From NCBI RefSeq assembly GCF_900112455.1, contig NZ_FOLT01000012.1, positions 1 through 49,895 of the forward strand: a stretch of 49,895 nucleotides of DNA, read 5' to 3'. Origin of the DNA: Alkalibacterium subtropicum (lineage in GTDB: Bacteria; Bacillota; Bacilli; Lactobacillales; Carnobacteriaceae_A). The notes beneath the pieces were generated by a model. The model saw only the letters and a program-made list of their open reading frames with translations, did not search any database and was not told where the DNA came from. Positions 33,105-41,199 of this stretch are shown one piece after another. Every line of letters starts with the position of its first letter. The first letter of the stretch is position 1. Both the position numbers and the translations under genes were made by a program.

Positions 33105-34649
33105 CTATTCATCCACTTTCTTCAACGGTTTAACTGCCGGACCGTTCAGCACATCGCCCGAGTAGGAGAAGCGGGACCCGTGGCATGGGCAGTCCCAGGA
33201 GCGTTCGCTGTTGTTCCAGTTCAGACCGCACCCCATATGCGAGCAGGTCGTCTTGACCAGGTGCAGCTCGCCGTTTTCATCGCGGTAGCCACCCATTTTT
33301 TTACCGCCGACGGATACCAGTCCGCCTTCATCCAAGTCCAAATCTTCCGGCGACTTGTCAGGCCGCTGCAGTTTCGTTTCCAGCAGATCCTTACCAACTG
33401 ATGTGTTCTTTTTGGAGAAGCGCTGGATGTCTTTTCCTTTCAGCTTATTCCGTGTCGGATCGAATAAGTCCACGTAGTCATTTTCTTCTCCGCTTAAGAT
33501 ATCAGTCAATATCTTGGCGGCAGAAACACCCATCGCCATGCCCCATTTATTGAAGCCGGTTGCGACCAAGACATTTTCTGATGTGCGGGTCATTTTTCCT
33601 ATATAAGGCACTTTATCCAGTGTAGTCATATCCTGAGCGGACCAGTGATATTCGACCTCTTCAAGGTCAAACCATTCTTTGCCAAAGGCCAAAAGATTTT
33701 CAAAATGGACCTGATTCGGCGGATTGCTTTTACCGGTCTGGTGACTGTCTCCACCGATTAGGAACAAATCTTCTCCGCTATTAGTAGGAATAGACCGCAG
33801 CGAACGGATAGGGGACTCGGCGCTGATATACATACCATTTGGGATCGGTTTATTGATTCTTCCGGCGATGGCATAAGACCGGTTGATGGACAGTTTTGAA
33901 AAGTAAAGGCCATTAAAATCATTGAAGGGGTAGTGTGAAGCGACAATGACCTTGTTATAGGATAACACAGCCCCGTTTTCCATCGTCACTGTGTTGTCGC
34001 TCTTAGAAAGCTTGACGGCACGCGTACGGTCATAGATCTGTCCGCCTAGACGCTCCACTTCATCCAGGAGTCCTTCCAAGTATTTAACAGGATGAAACTG
34101 AGCCTGATAGGGCATAGTCAAAGCAGCTAATGTGTCAAAAGGCAGGTCCCTCAACTGACCATGTGTCAGTGTCCCGTTAATACCCAAAGTCTCGTAGGCA
34201 CGGGCTTCTTTTTCGATCTGCTTCAGCCCTTTAGCACTGGATGCAAAGACGACCGCATCTTTTTCTTCAAAGTCACAGGCGATGTCCAACTCTTTTGACG
34301 TCTCACGGATGAAGTCGAGCCCATCCCGGTTGGCTTCATAATAGAGTCGGGCTTTTTCTTTGCCGAAAGTCTGGATCAGTTCATTGTAAATAAGCGCATG
34401 CTGGGCAGTGATCTTTGCGGTCGTGTGTCCGGTCACACCATGGAAAAAGGCTCTTGCTTCGATTAACGTTACTTTTTTCCCGGCTTTAGCGAGTAAATAA
34501 GCCGTGACGATCCCGACGATTCCGCCGCCGACAACTGCGACTTCTGTCGATTCATCTTGAGTTAAAGGAGAGAAGTGAGGGGTCTGATGTGAATGCCAGT
34601 AGGAATTAGGAAACTGCGAGATTTGTGAATCTGTTTGTTTATTATCCAT
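33105..34649 (-). CDS. FAD-dependent oxidoreductase with C-terminal Rieske domain
   Basis: A 514-residue fusion. N-terminal DAO-type FAD domain: VAVVGGGIVGIVTAYLLAKA dinucleotide motif, then GHTTAKITAQHALIYNELIQ, typical of the YhfW group. The C-terminal about 90 residues are a Rieske [2Fe-2S] domain with CSHMGCGLNW (Cys and His ligands near 468-470) and CPCHGSRF (near 486-489). Relatives are widespread in Bacilli with no established substrate; amine or sarcosine-type oxidation has been suggested for the fold only. No signal peptide. It is divergent from the SRAP gene. Confidence 0.9.
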   Translation of the reverse strand: MDNKQTDSQISQFPNSYWHSHQTPHFSPLTQDESTEVAVVGGGIVGIVTAYLLAKAGKKVTLIEARAFFHGVTGHTTAKITAQHALIYNELIQTFGKEKARLYYEANRDGLDFIRETSKELDIACDFEEKDAVVFASSAKGLKQIEKEARAYETLGINGTLTHGQLRDLPFDTLAALTMPYQAQFHPVKYLEGLLDEVERLGGQIYDRTRAVKLSKSDNTVTMENGAVLSYNKVIVASHYPFNDFNGLYFSKLSINRSYAIAGRINKPIPNGMYISAESPIRSLRSIPTNSGEDLFLIGGDSHQTGKSNPPNQVHFENLLAFGKEWFDLEEVEYHWSAQDMTTLDKVPYIGKMTRTSENVLVATGFNKWGMAMGVSAAKILTDILSGEENDYVDLFDPTRNKLKGKDIQRFSKKNTSVGKDLLETKLQRPDKSPEDLDLDEGGLVSVGGKKMGGYRDENGELHLVKTTCSHMGCGLNWNNSERSWDCPCHGSRFSYSGDVLNGPAVKPLKKVDE

Positions 34650-34811
34650 AAAGATCCTCCCTATTCTGTAAAAACGTTAACTTTTCTTGAGTATAGCACG
34701 CTCCTTTTCAGAATAAAAAAGATACCCTTTCCCAAAGGCTCTATAGGACGTTATGAGTCGCTCTTTCCCGCGGTTTTTGATACGATAAAGGGGAGAAAAG
34801 GAGTGAGTGAA

Positions 34812-35393
34812 ATGTGCGGAAGATACGGATTGACGGCTTCTTATAAAGAACTGAGAGAACGCTATGACTTGGAAGATGACAGCTATTCATTTGAGGAAAG
34901 CGAAGAGATTTTTCCGACGACTGAAAATATCGTATTGTTGCCCAATCAGCGCCTGCATCCTGTGAAGTGGGGATTCGAGCCGAGCTTTGCCAAACGCCCG
35001 CTGATCAATGCACGGTCGGAAAGTGTGCTGGAGAAAAAGACCTTTAAAGAACCCTTTGCCAAAAAGCGCTGCATCGTTCCGGCGACCTACTTTTTCGAGT
35101 GGCAGCCGGTCGAAGGGCAAAAGAAGAAGGACAAGAAAAAGATCGCGGTCAAAGACGTCCCGATTTTTTCCATGGCCGGTATCTGCGAACGCTACACCGA
35201 CGAAAACGGCGACAGTTACCTGACTTACGCGATCCTCACCACTGAGGCCAACGATCAGATGAGCCCCATCCATGACCGCATGCCCGTGATTCTGAATCCT
35301 GAAGACGAAAAACGGTATCTCGATTTGGATGCTGACCCCGAAGACGTTCAGACCCTGTTGAAACCGACAGAGAAGGCATTGAATATAAAATAA
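34812..35393 (+). CDS. SOS response-associated peptidase (SRAP/YedK-HMCES family)
   Basis: A 193-residue SRAP protein. The start is fixed by the family: Met1-Cys2 (MCGRYGL), where Cys2 becomes the N-terminal nucleophile that crosslinks to abasic sites in single-stranded DNA; AAAGGAG lies 8 bp upstream. An upstream in-frame TTG is not used. Other key residues: Asn in NARSE, Glu in FFEW, His in PIHDRMPVIL. It protects AP sites during replication. A Lys-rich insert (GQKKKDKKKI) follows FFEW. No LexA box was seen nearby. Confidence 0.93.
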   Translation: MCGRYGLTASYKELRERYDLEDDSYSFEESEEIFPTTENIVLLPNQRLHPVKWGFEPSFAKRPLINARSESVLEKKTFKEPFAKKRCIVPATYFFEWQPVEGQKKKDKKKIAVKDVPIFSMAGICERYTDENGDSYLTYAILTTEANDQMSPIHDRMPVILNPEDEKRYLDLDADPEDVQTLLKPTEKALNIK

Positions 35394-35407
35394 AAGATTT
35401 AGCAATA

Positions 35408-35455
35408 AAAAAATAGAGAAGTACAGAAAATTGTCTGTGCTTTTCTATTTTTATA
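35408..35455 (+). terminator. Terminator of the SRAP gene
   Basis: AAATAGAGAAG-ACAGA pairs with TCTGT-CTTTTCTATTT, with mismatches, then TTTTTA. Confidence 0.75.
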
Positions 35456-35548
35456 TATTAATAATTACGTCAAATGCATGACTATGTAAACCGAATCCCT
35501 TTTCTAAATTTAACAAATTAATTACTTTATTTTTCTTTTTACAAACTC

Positions 35549-35577
35549 TTGAATGAATCGCTTTCATATGATAAAGT
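35549..35577 (+). promoter_or_regulatory. Promoter of the bacteriocin cluster
   Basis: TTGAAT (35549-35554), 17-bp spacing, TAAAGT (35572-35577); the predicted start is about 30 bp before the bacteriocin gene. Confidence 0.5.
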
Positions 35578-35614
35578 ATACACATATTGATGAAAGGGAT
35601 GATTTTAAATACAT

Positions 35615-35956
35615 ATGAACAGAAAAAAAGTAACTGCATTATTGGCTATGTCTTTATTTTCTTTTGGTCTAATTACTTCTAACGGCTCTGATACTGTTAG
35701 TGCTGATGACCCTAACATTGTAACAACTATGTCAGCGCTAAGAGGTGGATGGGAAGGGAATTATCTTGGCCCAAATGGTAAGCACTGGACAAGCTATAGT
35801 CAAAGAAACGTCGGAAAATACTTATATGCAACTATACGCATCGCAGGACAATCTCAAGAGATCAATTCTGGATCTACCACTTATGCTAAGGTTACCTCTA
35901 GACATAACGTTGGACCTTATGTTTCTCATACGCATAATGGGAGTCACTACAAATAA
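35615..35956 (+). CDS. Lactococcin 972-like bacteriocin precursor
   Basis: A 113-residue secreted protein. Signal peptide with hydrophobic core (VTALLAMSLFSFGLITSN) and a likely cut after TVSA, giving a mature peptide of about 83 residues without cysteine. The GGWEGNYLG opening, the YSQ and the Tyr/His/Ser-rich body resemble lactococcin 972, which inhibits septum formation through lipid II. The call is strengthened by the DUF1430 protein and ATPase that follow, the standard companions of this family. The nearest Shine-Dalgarno (AAAGGG at 35593-35598) is 16 bp from the ATG, unusually far. AT-rich, unlike flanking genes. Confidence 0.7.
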   Translation: MNRKKVTALLAMSLFSFGLITSNGSDTVSADDPNIVTTMSALRGGWEGNYLGPNGKHWTSYSQRNVGKYLYATIRIAGQSQEINSGSTTYAKVTSRHNVGPYVSHTHNGSHYK

Positions 35957-36511
35957 ATGAAAATTTATATATTATTATTCAGCACAGTTTTGTTACTCTC
36001 ATCTTGTAGCACAACCGATGATTCGACGGAAGCACCCTCTGGAGAAGTTATTGTTGAACAAACAGAAACAGTCATCGATCTAGGTGAAAAAGAAGCGGTC
36101 AATAACGAAGTTAAGGAAAAATATTTCTTTGATTTGTCAGAATTCCCTACAGAAAAGGGAAGCTCAGAAGGAAATAAAGAAGACAATACTTACTGGATTC
36201 GTGCAAATGGTTTTCCAGTACGCGGTGAGGAGTACTTCTCATCTGTTGGTTTAGTTTACGCTGAGTACGACGCCGGTACTGATAAAATAGAGATTGCTCA
36301 TATCCTAAACGAAGAATCGATGATTCAAGATATTCCAATAGAAGAGGATTTGTATGTGAGTTGGGTCTATGACTTTACAAATGGAGAATTACAAGACCTT
36401 GTTCAAGTCAATGCTGAAGACGAACCGCAAGATGTGATCCCTTTCTCAAAAGAAGAATGGTCAGATTTTTCGAATGGATATAAAGAGAATCTATTACAAA
36501 TGCTAAAATAA
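35957..36511 (+). CDS. Lipoprotein of the lactococcin 972-like cluster
   Basis: A 184-residue lipoprotein whose ATG directly follows the stop of the bacteriocin gene (no gap), which suggests coupled translation. Signal peptide with lipobox LSSC (SSCSTTDDSTEAPSGE), then an acidic domain with no recognised family. Its place between the bacteriocin and its ABC-type exporter/immunity proteins makes an immunity or processing-linked role possible; this is inference. Confidence 0.7.
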   Translation: MKIYILLFSTVLLLSSCSTTDDSTEAPSGEVIVEQTETVIDLGEKEAVNNEVKEKYFFDLSEFPTEKGSSEGNKEDNTYWIRANGFPVRGEEYFSSVGLVYAEYDAGTDKIEIAHILNEESMIQDIPIEEDLYVSWVYDFTNGELQDLVQVNAEDEPQDVIPFSKEEWSDFSNGYKENLLQMLK

Positions 36512-36532
36512 AGAGATAAAGGAGACCAGACA

Positions 36533-38605
36533 ATGAAAAAATTATTTAACGTAATTTTTATCTCACTGTTTAGTCTTCTTTTTTTTATGATTTTTTTAAT
36601 TTATCGCGAACAAGATATTTCTAATATGCATAATCTATTCGGTTTTACAGATCAATACGAAAATGGCGATATTTATTTTCAAAATCCGCTATCGGAAGAA
36701 GAACAAAATCAAGTTATTCAAAAAGTTGAGACGATTGCAAATAACGAAGATGTTACGATCATGTTTGCTCATTACGAAGGATCAACTGGAGAAACAAGCC
36801 ACTTTCACTATTATGTGAGTGGTAAGGATAACTTCATACAACAAATGGTGCCTTCATCAGTCAGTATCCCTAGAAACTTTTCAAAAGGGTCCACTTATTT
36901 AACGACTGATCTAAACGATTCAAACACAGAATCGATACCTTTTTTCTCTTTTTATCAAGAGGCCACGTATTCTGTTTATCCGATATCTCATCTGATGGAA
37001 AACCAAGAAGCCATGCGATTCGGTTTTACATATTTCTATGAAGATAAAGAAGATAGTTCTTATTTTGAAAATGTCTTTTCAACAACATTCAGAGAGTTTA
37101 ATATAGATCATCAAATGGTTCACCATGAAGTTTATAATAGTGACCAAGCCTTGTTAGAAAATACAATTTATATTTCATTAATTATGTTGGCCTTTTCAAT
37201 TACCTTTGTTTTATTCCAAATTTCTAACACACTAAAAGAAGTGGCTATTTTGAAGTTGAATGGTTACCGGCTCAAAGATATTCTCCTTTATTTATTTAAA
37301 GAAAATATTATCTTGGCTGCTCTTTTCGCAATGACTATTCCTCTTGCTCTGACACTCATTTCTTTTCGATCAATCAATGCACGTGTTTTAAACTTTCTAA
37401 CGCAAGTCCTTTCAGTTAGTTTTCTTTTAGTTGGTTTTTATGCTTTGATCGTTTTATTAAGCATGTTTATTATTTGGCATGTTCGTCTCAGTGATTTGTT
37501 GAAAAATAAAAATATTAATCAGCTGCTTACTCACTTTATATACGGAACATTGATTTTAACGAGTATTTTAGTTTTGCCTATCATCAATGCTTCTGTTGAA
37601 AAGTTGGTTGCGGTTGCTCCATATTATCTCGAACAACAGTACACTTTAAAAGGCGCAGGCGATCTATACACCATTCAAGAAGTGAATGACCCTAAGCGCG
37701 AGTGGGAATTTAATCAAATGGACTATGCACAAGGAAAAGAAAATATTCAAAATGAAAAGCACATTGAAATCTATAACACCTTAGACAGTATGGATGCATT
37801 ATATCAACTATCGCCCAATGTCATCGGTGGTAGTCAGTGGGATAGCGATGCGACGTATTTACTCTATCAGATCAATGAAAAGTCCTTTGAAGACCAAGTC
37901 TTTTATGTTGATGATGAAAAGATCAGTGTCACAGATAAACACGTCATTAATGTTTTTATGGATCAAGCGACCGCTCGAAAAGAAGAGTGGCAAGTCGAAC
38001 AGTTTACGCAGCTAGAAAATGTAGAAGTTACTATCTATTTATTCGATCAAGTAGATTATATTGCCTATGATCAAGAAGATTATCGCAATTATGACAATGA
38101 ACATGCCCCTATATTTGTTTATACAACTCATCCTGATGCGTTCAGACCTGATATTACAGCAGGAGGTCTTTATTTTGACGGAGAAAAAATAAATGAGACA
38201 AAAGAATACTTGAATACAATGGGAATAGGCGAACACTTGACTTTCCGTTCATCTAAAGAAGAACAAGAAAAATTATTTAAAGATTTCCTTTATACTGTTC
38301 GTGTGGACCTAATGACTTTTTTACCAGGAGCTCTTTGCTTAATTGTTTTATTCATTGCCTTCCAAAAATTTATTTTACTTGGCAATCAAAAAGAATGGCG
38401 TATCTTAAAAGGTGTAGGTTTTAAAACCTTCGATTTAACCAAACCGTATTTTATGGAGCTTATTCTGTTGAATTTATTAATTATTGCCATCCAATATGTG
38501 TTTTTAAGAACCATTTTATGGGGAAGCATGAGTTTACTTGTATTCCTTTCATTAGTTAGTTACCTCTTAATGAATAGGGAAAGTAATAAAATAAAGATTA
38601 ATTGA
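36533..38605 (+). CDS. Bacteriocin-associated integral membrane protein (DUF1430)
   Basis: A 690-residue membrane protein with an N-terminal TM helix, a large extracytoplasmic domain, three or four TM helices around residues 200-330 with the permease-like ATLKEVAILKLNGYR-type loop (here TLKEVAILKLNGYRLKDILL), another external domain and three C-terminal TM helices. This FtsX/MacB-like layout is that of the DUF1430 proteins in lactococcin 972 clusters, which act with a dedicated ATPase in export or immunity. AAAGGAGA precedes the ATG. Confidence 0.85.
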   Translation: MKKLFNVIFISLFSLLFFMIFLIYREQDISNMHNLFGFTDQYENGDIYFQNPLSEEEQNQVIQKVETIANNEDVTIMFAHYEGSTGETSHFHYYVSGKDNFIQQMVPSSVSIPRNFSKGSTYLTTDLNDSNTESIPFFSFYQEATYSVYPISHLMENQEAMRFGFTYFYEDKEDSSYFENVFSTTFREFNIDHQMVHHEVYNSDQALLENTIYISLIMLAFSITFVLFQISNTLKEVAILKLNGYRLKDILLYLFKENIILAALFAMTIPLALTLISFRSINARVLNFLTQVLSVSFLLVGFYALIVLLSMFIIWHVRLSDLLKNKNINQLLTHFIYGTLILTSILVLPIINASVEKLVAVAPYYLEQQYTLKGAGDLYTIQEVNDPKREWEFNQMDYAQGKENIQNEKHIEIYNTLDSMDALYQLSPNVIGGSQWDSDATYLLYQINEKSFEDQVFYVDDEKISVTDKHVINVFMDQATARKEEWQVEQFTQLENVEVTIYLFDQVDYIAYDQEDYRNYDNEHAPIFVYTTHPDAFRPDITAGGLYFDGEKINETKEYLNTMGIGEHLTFRSSKEEQEKLFKDFLYTVRVDLMTFLPGALCLIVLFIAFQKFILLGNQKEWRILKGVGFKTFDLTKPYFMELILLNLLIIAIQYVFLRTILWGSMSLLVFLSLVSYLLMNRESNKIKIN

Positions 38606-38619
38606 TTGAGGAGAAACGT

Positions 38620-39249
38620 ATGAATGTAAAAGCAGAAGGCATCCGAAAAAAATATAGTAACAAAATTCTTTTTAAAGAGTTTAGCTTAACGATTCATGAG
38701 GGTGATAGTATCGTTATCGTGGGTAAATCGGGGTGTGGTAAAACAACTCTTTTGAATTTACTCAGTCTGATTGAAAAGCCAGATGATGGAAAAGTTCTTT
38801 GGCGAGATAAAGAAATAAAAAAAGTAAATACCCGTGAAACAAGTAAGATTATTCGCGAAGAAATCGGCTATCTTTTTCAGAATTATGCCTTAATCGACAA
38901 TGCAACAGTTGAAGAAAATATAAAAATCGGTTTAAAATACCGAAAGGATAAAAAAAATAAACAACAATTAGTTGAACAAGCCTTAATACAAGTTGGTTTA
39001 GAGGGTTATCAAAAACGAAAAATTTATTCTCTATCAGGAGGAGAACAACAGCGTGTTGCTTTAGCTAGAACGATAGTTAAACCGGGTTGGATCATCTTTG
39101 CCGATGAACCAACAGGAAACCTAGATGAAGAGAATTCAAAAAAAATAATGGATATTTTATTTAAACTAAACCAAGATGGCAAGACAATCGTTGTGGTCAC
39201 GCATGACTTAGAACACATAAACAATTTTAATCAAAAGATTGTTTTATAA
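38620..39249 (+). CDS. ABC transporter ATPase of the lactococcin 972-like cluster
   Basis: A 209-residue ATPase. Walker A GKSGCGKTT (about 36-44), signature LSGGEQQRVALAR, Walker B WIIFADEPTGNLDEEN, switch VVTHD. ATG 38620 follows GAGGAG; the frame opens at 38602, overlapping the DUF1430 stop, but without an RBS. MacB/LolD-type ATPases of this size are the partners of DUF1430 membrane proteins, together giving export of or protection from the bacteriocin. A strong terminator follows. Confidence 0.9.
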   Translation: MNVKAEGIRKKYSNKILFKEFSLTIHEGDSIVIVGKSGCGKTTLLNLLSLIEKPDDGKVLWRDKEIKKVNTRETSKIIREEIGYLFQNYALIDNATVEENIKIGLKYRKDKKNKQQLVEQALIQVGLEGYQKRKIYSLSGGEQQRVALARTIVKPGWIIFADEPTGNLDEENSKKIMDILFKLNQDGKTIVVVTHDLEHINNFNQKIVL

Positions 39250-39254
39250 TACTT

Positions 39255-39305
39255 AAAAAAGTAGTCCCGAACGAAAATCAAAAAGATTTTCGTTCAGGAC
39301 TTTTC
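39255..39305 (+). terminator. Terminator of the bacteriocin cluster
   Basis: A long imperfect hairpin with inner perfect stem ACGAAAATC/GATTTTCGT and outer AAAAGT..GTCC/GGACTTTT, T-rich end. Confidence 0.88.
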
Positions 39306-39347
39306 TATTTGAAATCGGGATTTTTGTCCCTGCCTTTTTCTTTCGTT

Positions 39348-39578
39348 CTAAAATCCGGCACTTATAATAAGCGGTAATACAATCATCATTATTATGATAA
39401 ACGAAACTGCATAATATATAGTATTCGCTATAGCGGATTTACTTTTAATTTGACTTTCATTTGAATGATCGTTGTTTTTTATTGCTCTAATAATATTTTT
39501 CTTAACAATGTAGCTTGATATCAACAAAATTAAAAGTACTGCAAAATAGAGCAAATCGAATAATGCTGTGGTGGTCAT
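39348..39578 (-). CDS. Small two-TM membrane protein
   Basis: A 76-residue protein: TM1 (LLYFAVLLILLISSYIV), a basic-polar loop with KKNIIRAIKNNDHSNESQIK, and TM2 (SFIIIMMIVLPLIISAG). RBS AAAGGTGATG precedes the ATG. It is 19 bp after the secreted-protein gene and co-transcribed with it. Size and topology resemble small bacteriocin immunity or accessory proteins, but I do not recognise a family. Confidence 0.6.
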   Translation of the reverse strand: MTTTALFDLLYFAVLLILLISSYIVKKNIIRAIKNNDHSNESQIKSKSAIANTIYYAVSFIIIMMIVLPLIISAGF

Positions 39579-39597
39579 ATTTAAGTCATCACCTTTA

Positions 39598-40200
39598 TTA
39601 AAATGCTTCAGTATACAGCGTATTAATATTTTGACTAGTACCAGCGCTAACTATTCTTGCTCTGATTCCAGCTGTCCATGAAGGTCCGGTAAACCAAGCA
39701 AACTCAAAAGCAGTTCGTACAGTATAAATGGCTAACCTACCATTAACAAGTTCTAAAGTATCTGAGTTTACTGCAGACAAGAAGAAATAATCAGGACTAT
39801 ACACTGTATCAATTAAACCACTTCTAGTCGTTAAATAAAATGAAACTCTTGAAACACCATAATCCGCTTCAACTTTAAAGGAAGCTGTGCCAGATACCGG
39901 AACCGTTTGCGGCCCAGATACTTGATCAGCCATTATAGATACACTATTACTTAGACTTCTAGGTACGTTCTCGTCAGTCTTTGTTACAGTATATGTTATA
40001 TCTTCATCTCCACTAACATCAACAATTTCTTCGTGAATATCCCCAGTTTTCATATCGCTTGGTAATTTGATCCCTTTACTGCTTTCTTTTGGCAAGTTAT
40101 TTTCAACCAGAGTCTCACTTGCAGAAGCAGTAGTAGTTATAAAACCACTAGCCAATAATAGAGCAGCAGTAGATCCAATTAACATTTTATTGATTGACAA
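39598..40200 (-). CDS. Secreted protein of unknown function
   Basis: A 200-residue exported protein: signal peptide (NKMLIGSTAALLLASGFITT) with a likely cut after ASA, a charged propeptide-like stretch, and a C-terminal beta-rich domain from about residue 90 (VSGPQTVPVSGTASFKVEAD onward) with aromatic residues and no cysteine. Start is TTG 40200 with AGGAG 8 bp upstream. A -10 TATAAT and a TAACA-n4-TGTTA dyad lie just before it. It sits head-to-tail with a two-TM protein beside a bacteriocin cluster. Function unknown. Confidence 0.65.
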   Translation of the reverse strand: MSINKMLIGSTAALLLASGFITTTASASETLVENNLPKESSKGIKLPSDMKTGDIHEEIVDVSGDEDITYTVTKTDENVPRSLSNSVSIMADQVSGPQTVPVSGTASFKVEADYGVSRVSFYLTTRSGLIDTVYSPDYFFLSAVNSDTLELVNGRLAIYTVRTAFEFAWFTGPSWTAGIRARIVSAGTSQNINTLYTEAF

Positions 40201-40230
40201 AATAACACTCCTATTTATTAGTATATATAA

Positions 40231-40248
40231 GGTAACACAAATGTTATC
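40231..40248. promoter_or_regulatory. Dyad operator-like site before the secreted-protein gene
   Basis: GGTAACACAAATGTTATC, a TAACA-n4-TGTTA inverted repeat extended by R/Y symmetry, directly downstream of a TATAAT (-10 on the minus strand at 40254-40249; weak -35 TTAACT, 16-bp spacing). The place suits a repressor. Confidence 0.45.
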
Positions 40249-40255
40249 ATTATAA

Positions 40256-40492
40256 TAGCGATATCAAGTAAGTTAATTGAAAAAGAGGGAGTATTGGAAA
40301 TATGAGTATTTAAAAAAAGGCAAATCGAGGATCATAATTCCTATTTTTAACGGTTTCTCCCTTTTTAGGCAGTTTTTTCCCCAGCCCCTTTTTAAATTTT
40401 AAACTTTTCTTTATATCCTGAATAATTCATAGCTCTACATTCAAGCTATTTTCTTGAACACATTGCCTATTTTAAAATAACCCAGATACTCT
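40256..40492. other. AT-rich gene-free spacer
   Basis: I see no gene, RNA or repeat in it. It separates the AT-rich bacteriocin island from the VOC gene. Confidence 0.4.
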
Positions 40493-40543
40493 GTAAGCGA
40501 TGAATAGCTAGGACTCACAGGTACCTAACTATTCATCGCTTAC
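40493..40543. terminator. 15-bp perfect hairpin after the VOC gene
   Basis: GTAAGCGATGAATAG (40493-40507) pairs with CTATTCATCGCTTAC (40529-40543). T-runs are weak on both strands, so it may act as a boundary or mRNA end. Confidence 0.65.
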
Positions 40544-40568
40544 TTCTTAACTTTCTGTGAGGCTCGAG

Positions 40569-40991
40569 TTATAAATGTTTACGTTCTGCTTTCTCACTCT
40601 CCGTCATTAGTGACTCGGGCTTGTCATGCCATTCCAGAAACTCCATGCGGTGTCCGAAAAAGGCATAGGTGTAGAACCGTCTGGCTCCGGGCATGTTGAA
40701 GTCTTCTTCGTAGGGAATATTATGCCCATCCAGTCTGTCCATCAGTCCCTGCAGGTTTTTGACGTCAAAGGCTGGATGGCCCCGTTTTTCACTATGGTGG
40801 TTTTCGTCCAGTCCCACGTGGATGATGTGGCGTCCCATATCGAACCAGATACTTTCAAAGTGACTCAGTGAGTCCGGTTTTTCTACTTCAGGGCATCCCA
40901 GCACGTCTGTAAAGAAGTGATGCACCTCCTTTTCCTTACCCAGCGGGGCAGTCATCTGATAATGATCTAATCCGTTAAATGAAAATGTCAT
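40569..40991 (-). CDS. VOC-family (glyoxalase/dioxygenase fold) protein
   Basis: A 140-residue protein with paired beta-alpha-beta-beta-beta modules. NGLDHYQMTAPLGKEKEVHH at the N-terminus, HIIHVGLDEN and HPAFDVKNLQGLMDRL in the middle, and FFGHRMEFLE at the end are typical of the VOC superfamily: His18, His and Glu near the end may bind a metal. Substrate unknown; it resembles Bacillus YwbC/YaeR-type proteins only in fold. Confidence 0.8.
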   Translation of the reverse strand: MTFSFNGLDHYQMTAPLGKEKEVHHFFTDVLGCPEVEKPDSLSHFESIWFDMGRHIIHVGLDENHHSEKRGHPAFDVKNLQGLMDRLDGHNIPYEEDFNMPGARRFYTYAFFGHRMEFLEWHDKPESLMTESEKAERKHL

Positions 40992-41199
40992 TGTTTTTCT
41001 CCTTTCACACTCTTTCTAATAGTCTAGCATAGAAATGAAAGAACAGTAATAGTGTCAGACTATGGATGCCGTAAAAACGAATGCTAGATCCTTGTCATTA
41101 CAGTAGCTATTCGTGGAGCAAGCTAGCTGGTTTATGCTAAAGTTTAAGTGTGAAGGTAACAAAGACGGCAGAATAATAAACAGGAAAGGACATACGATA

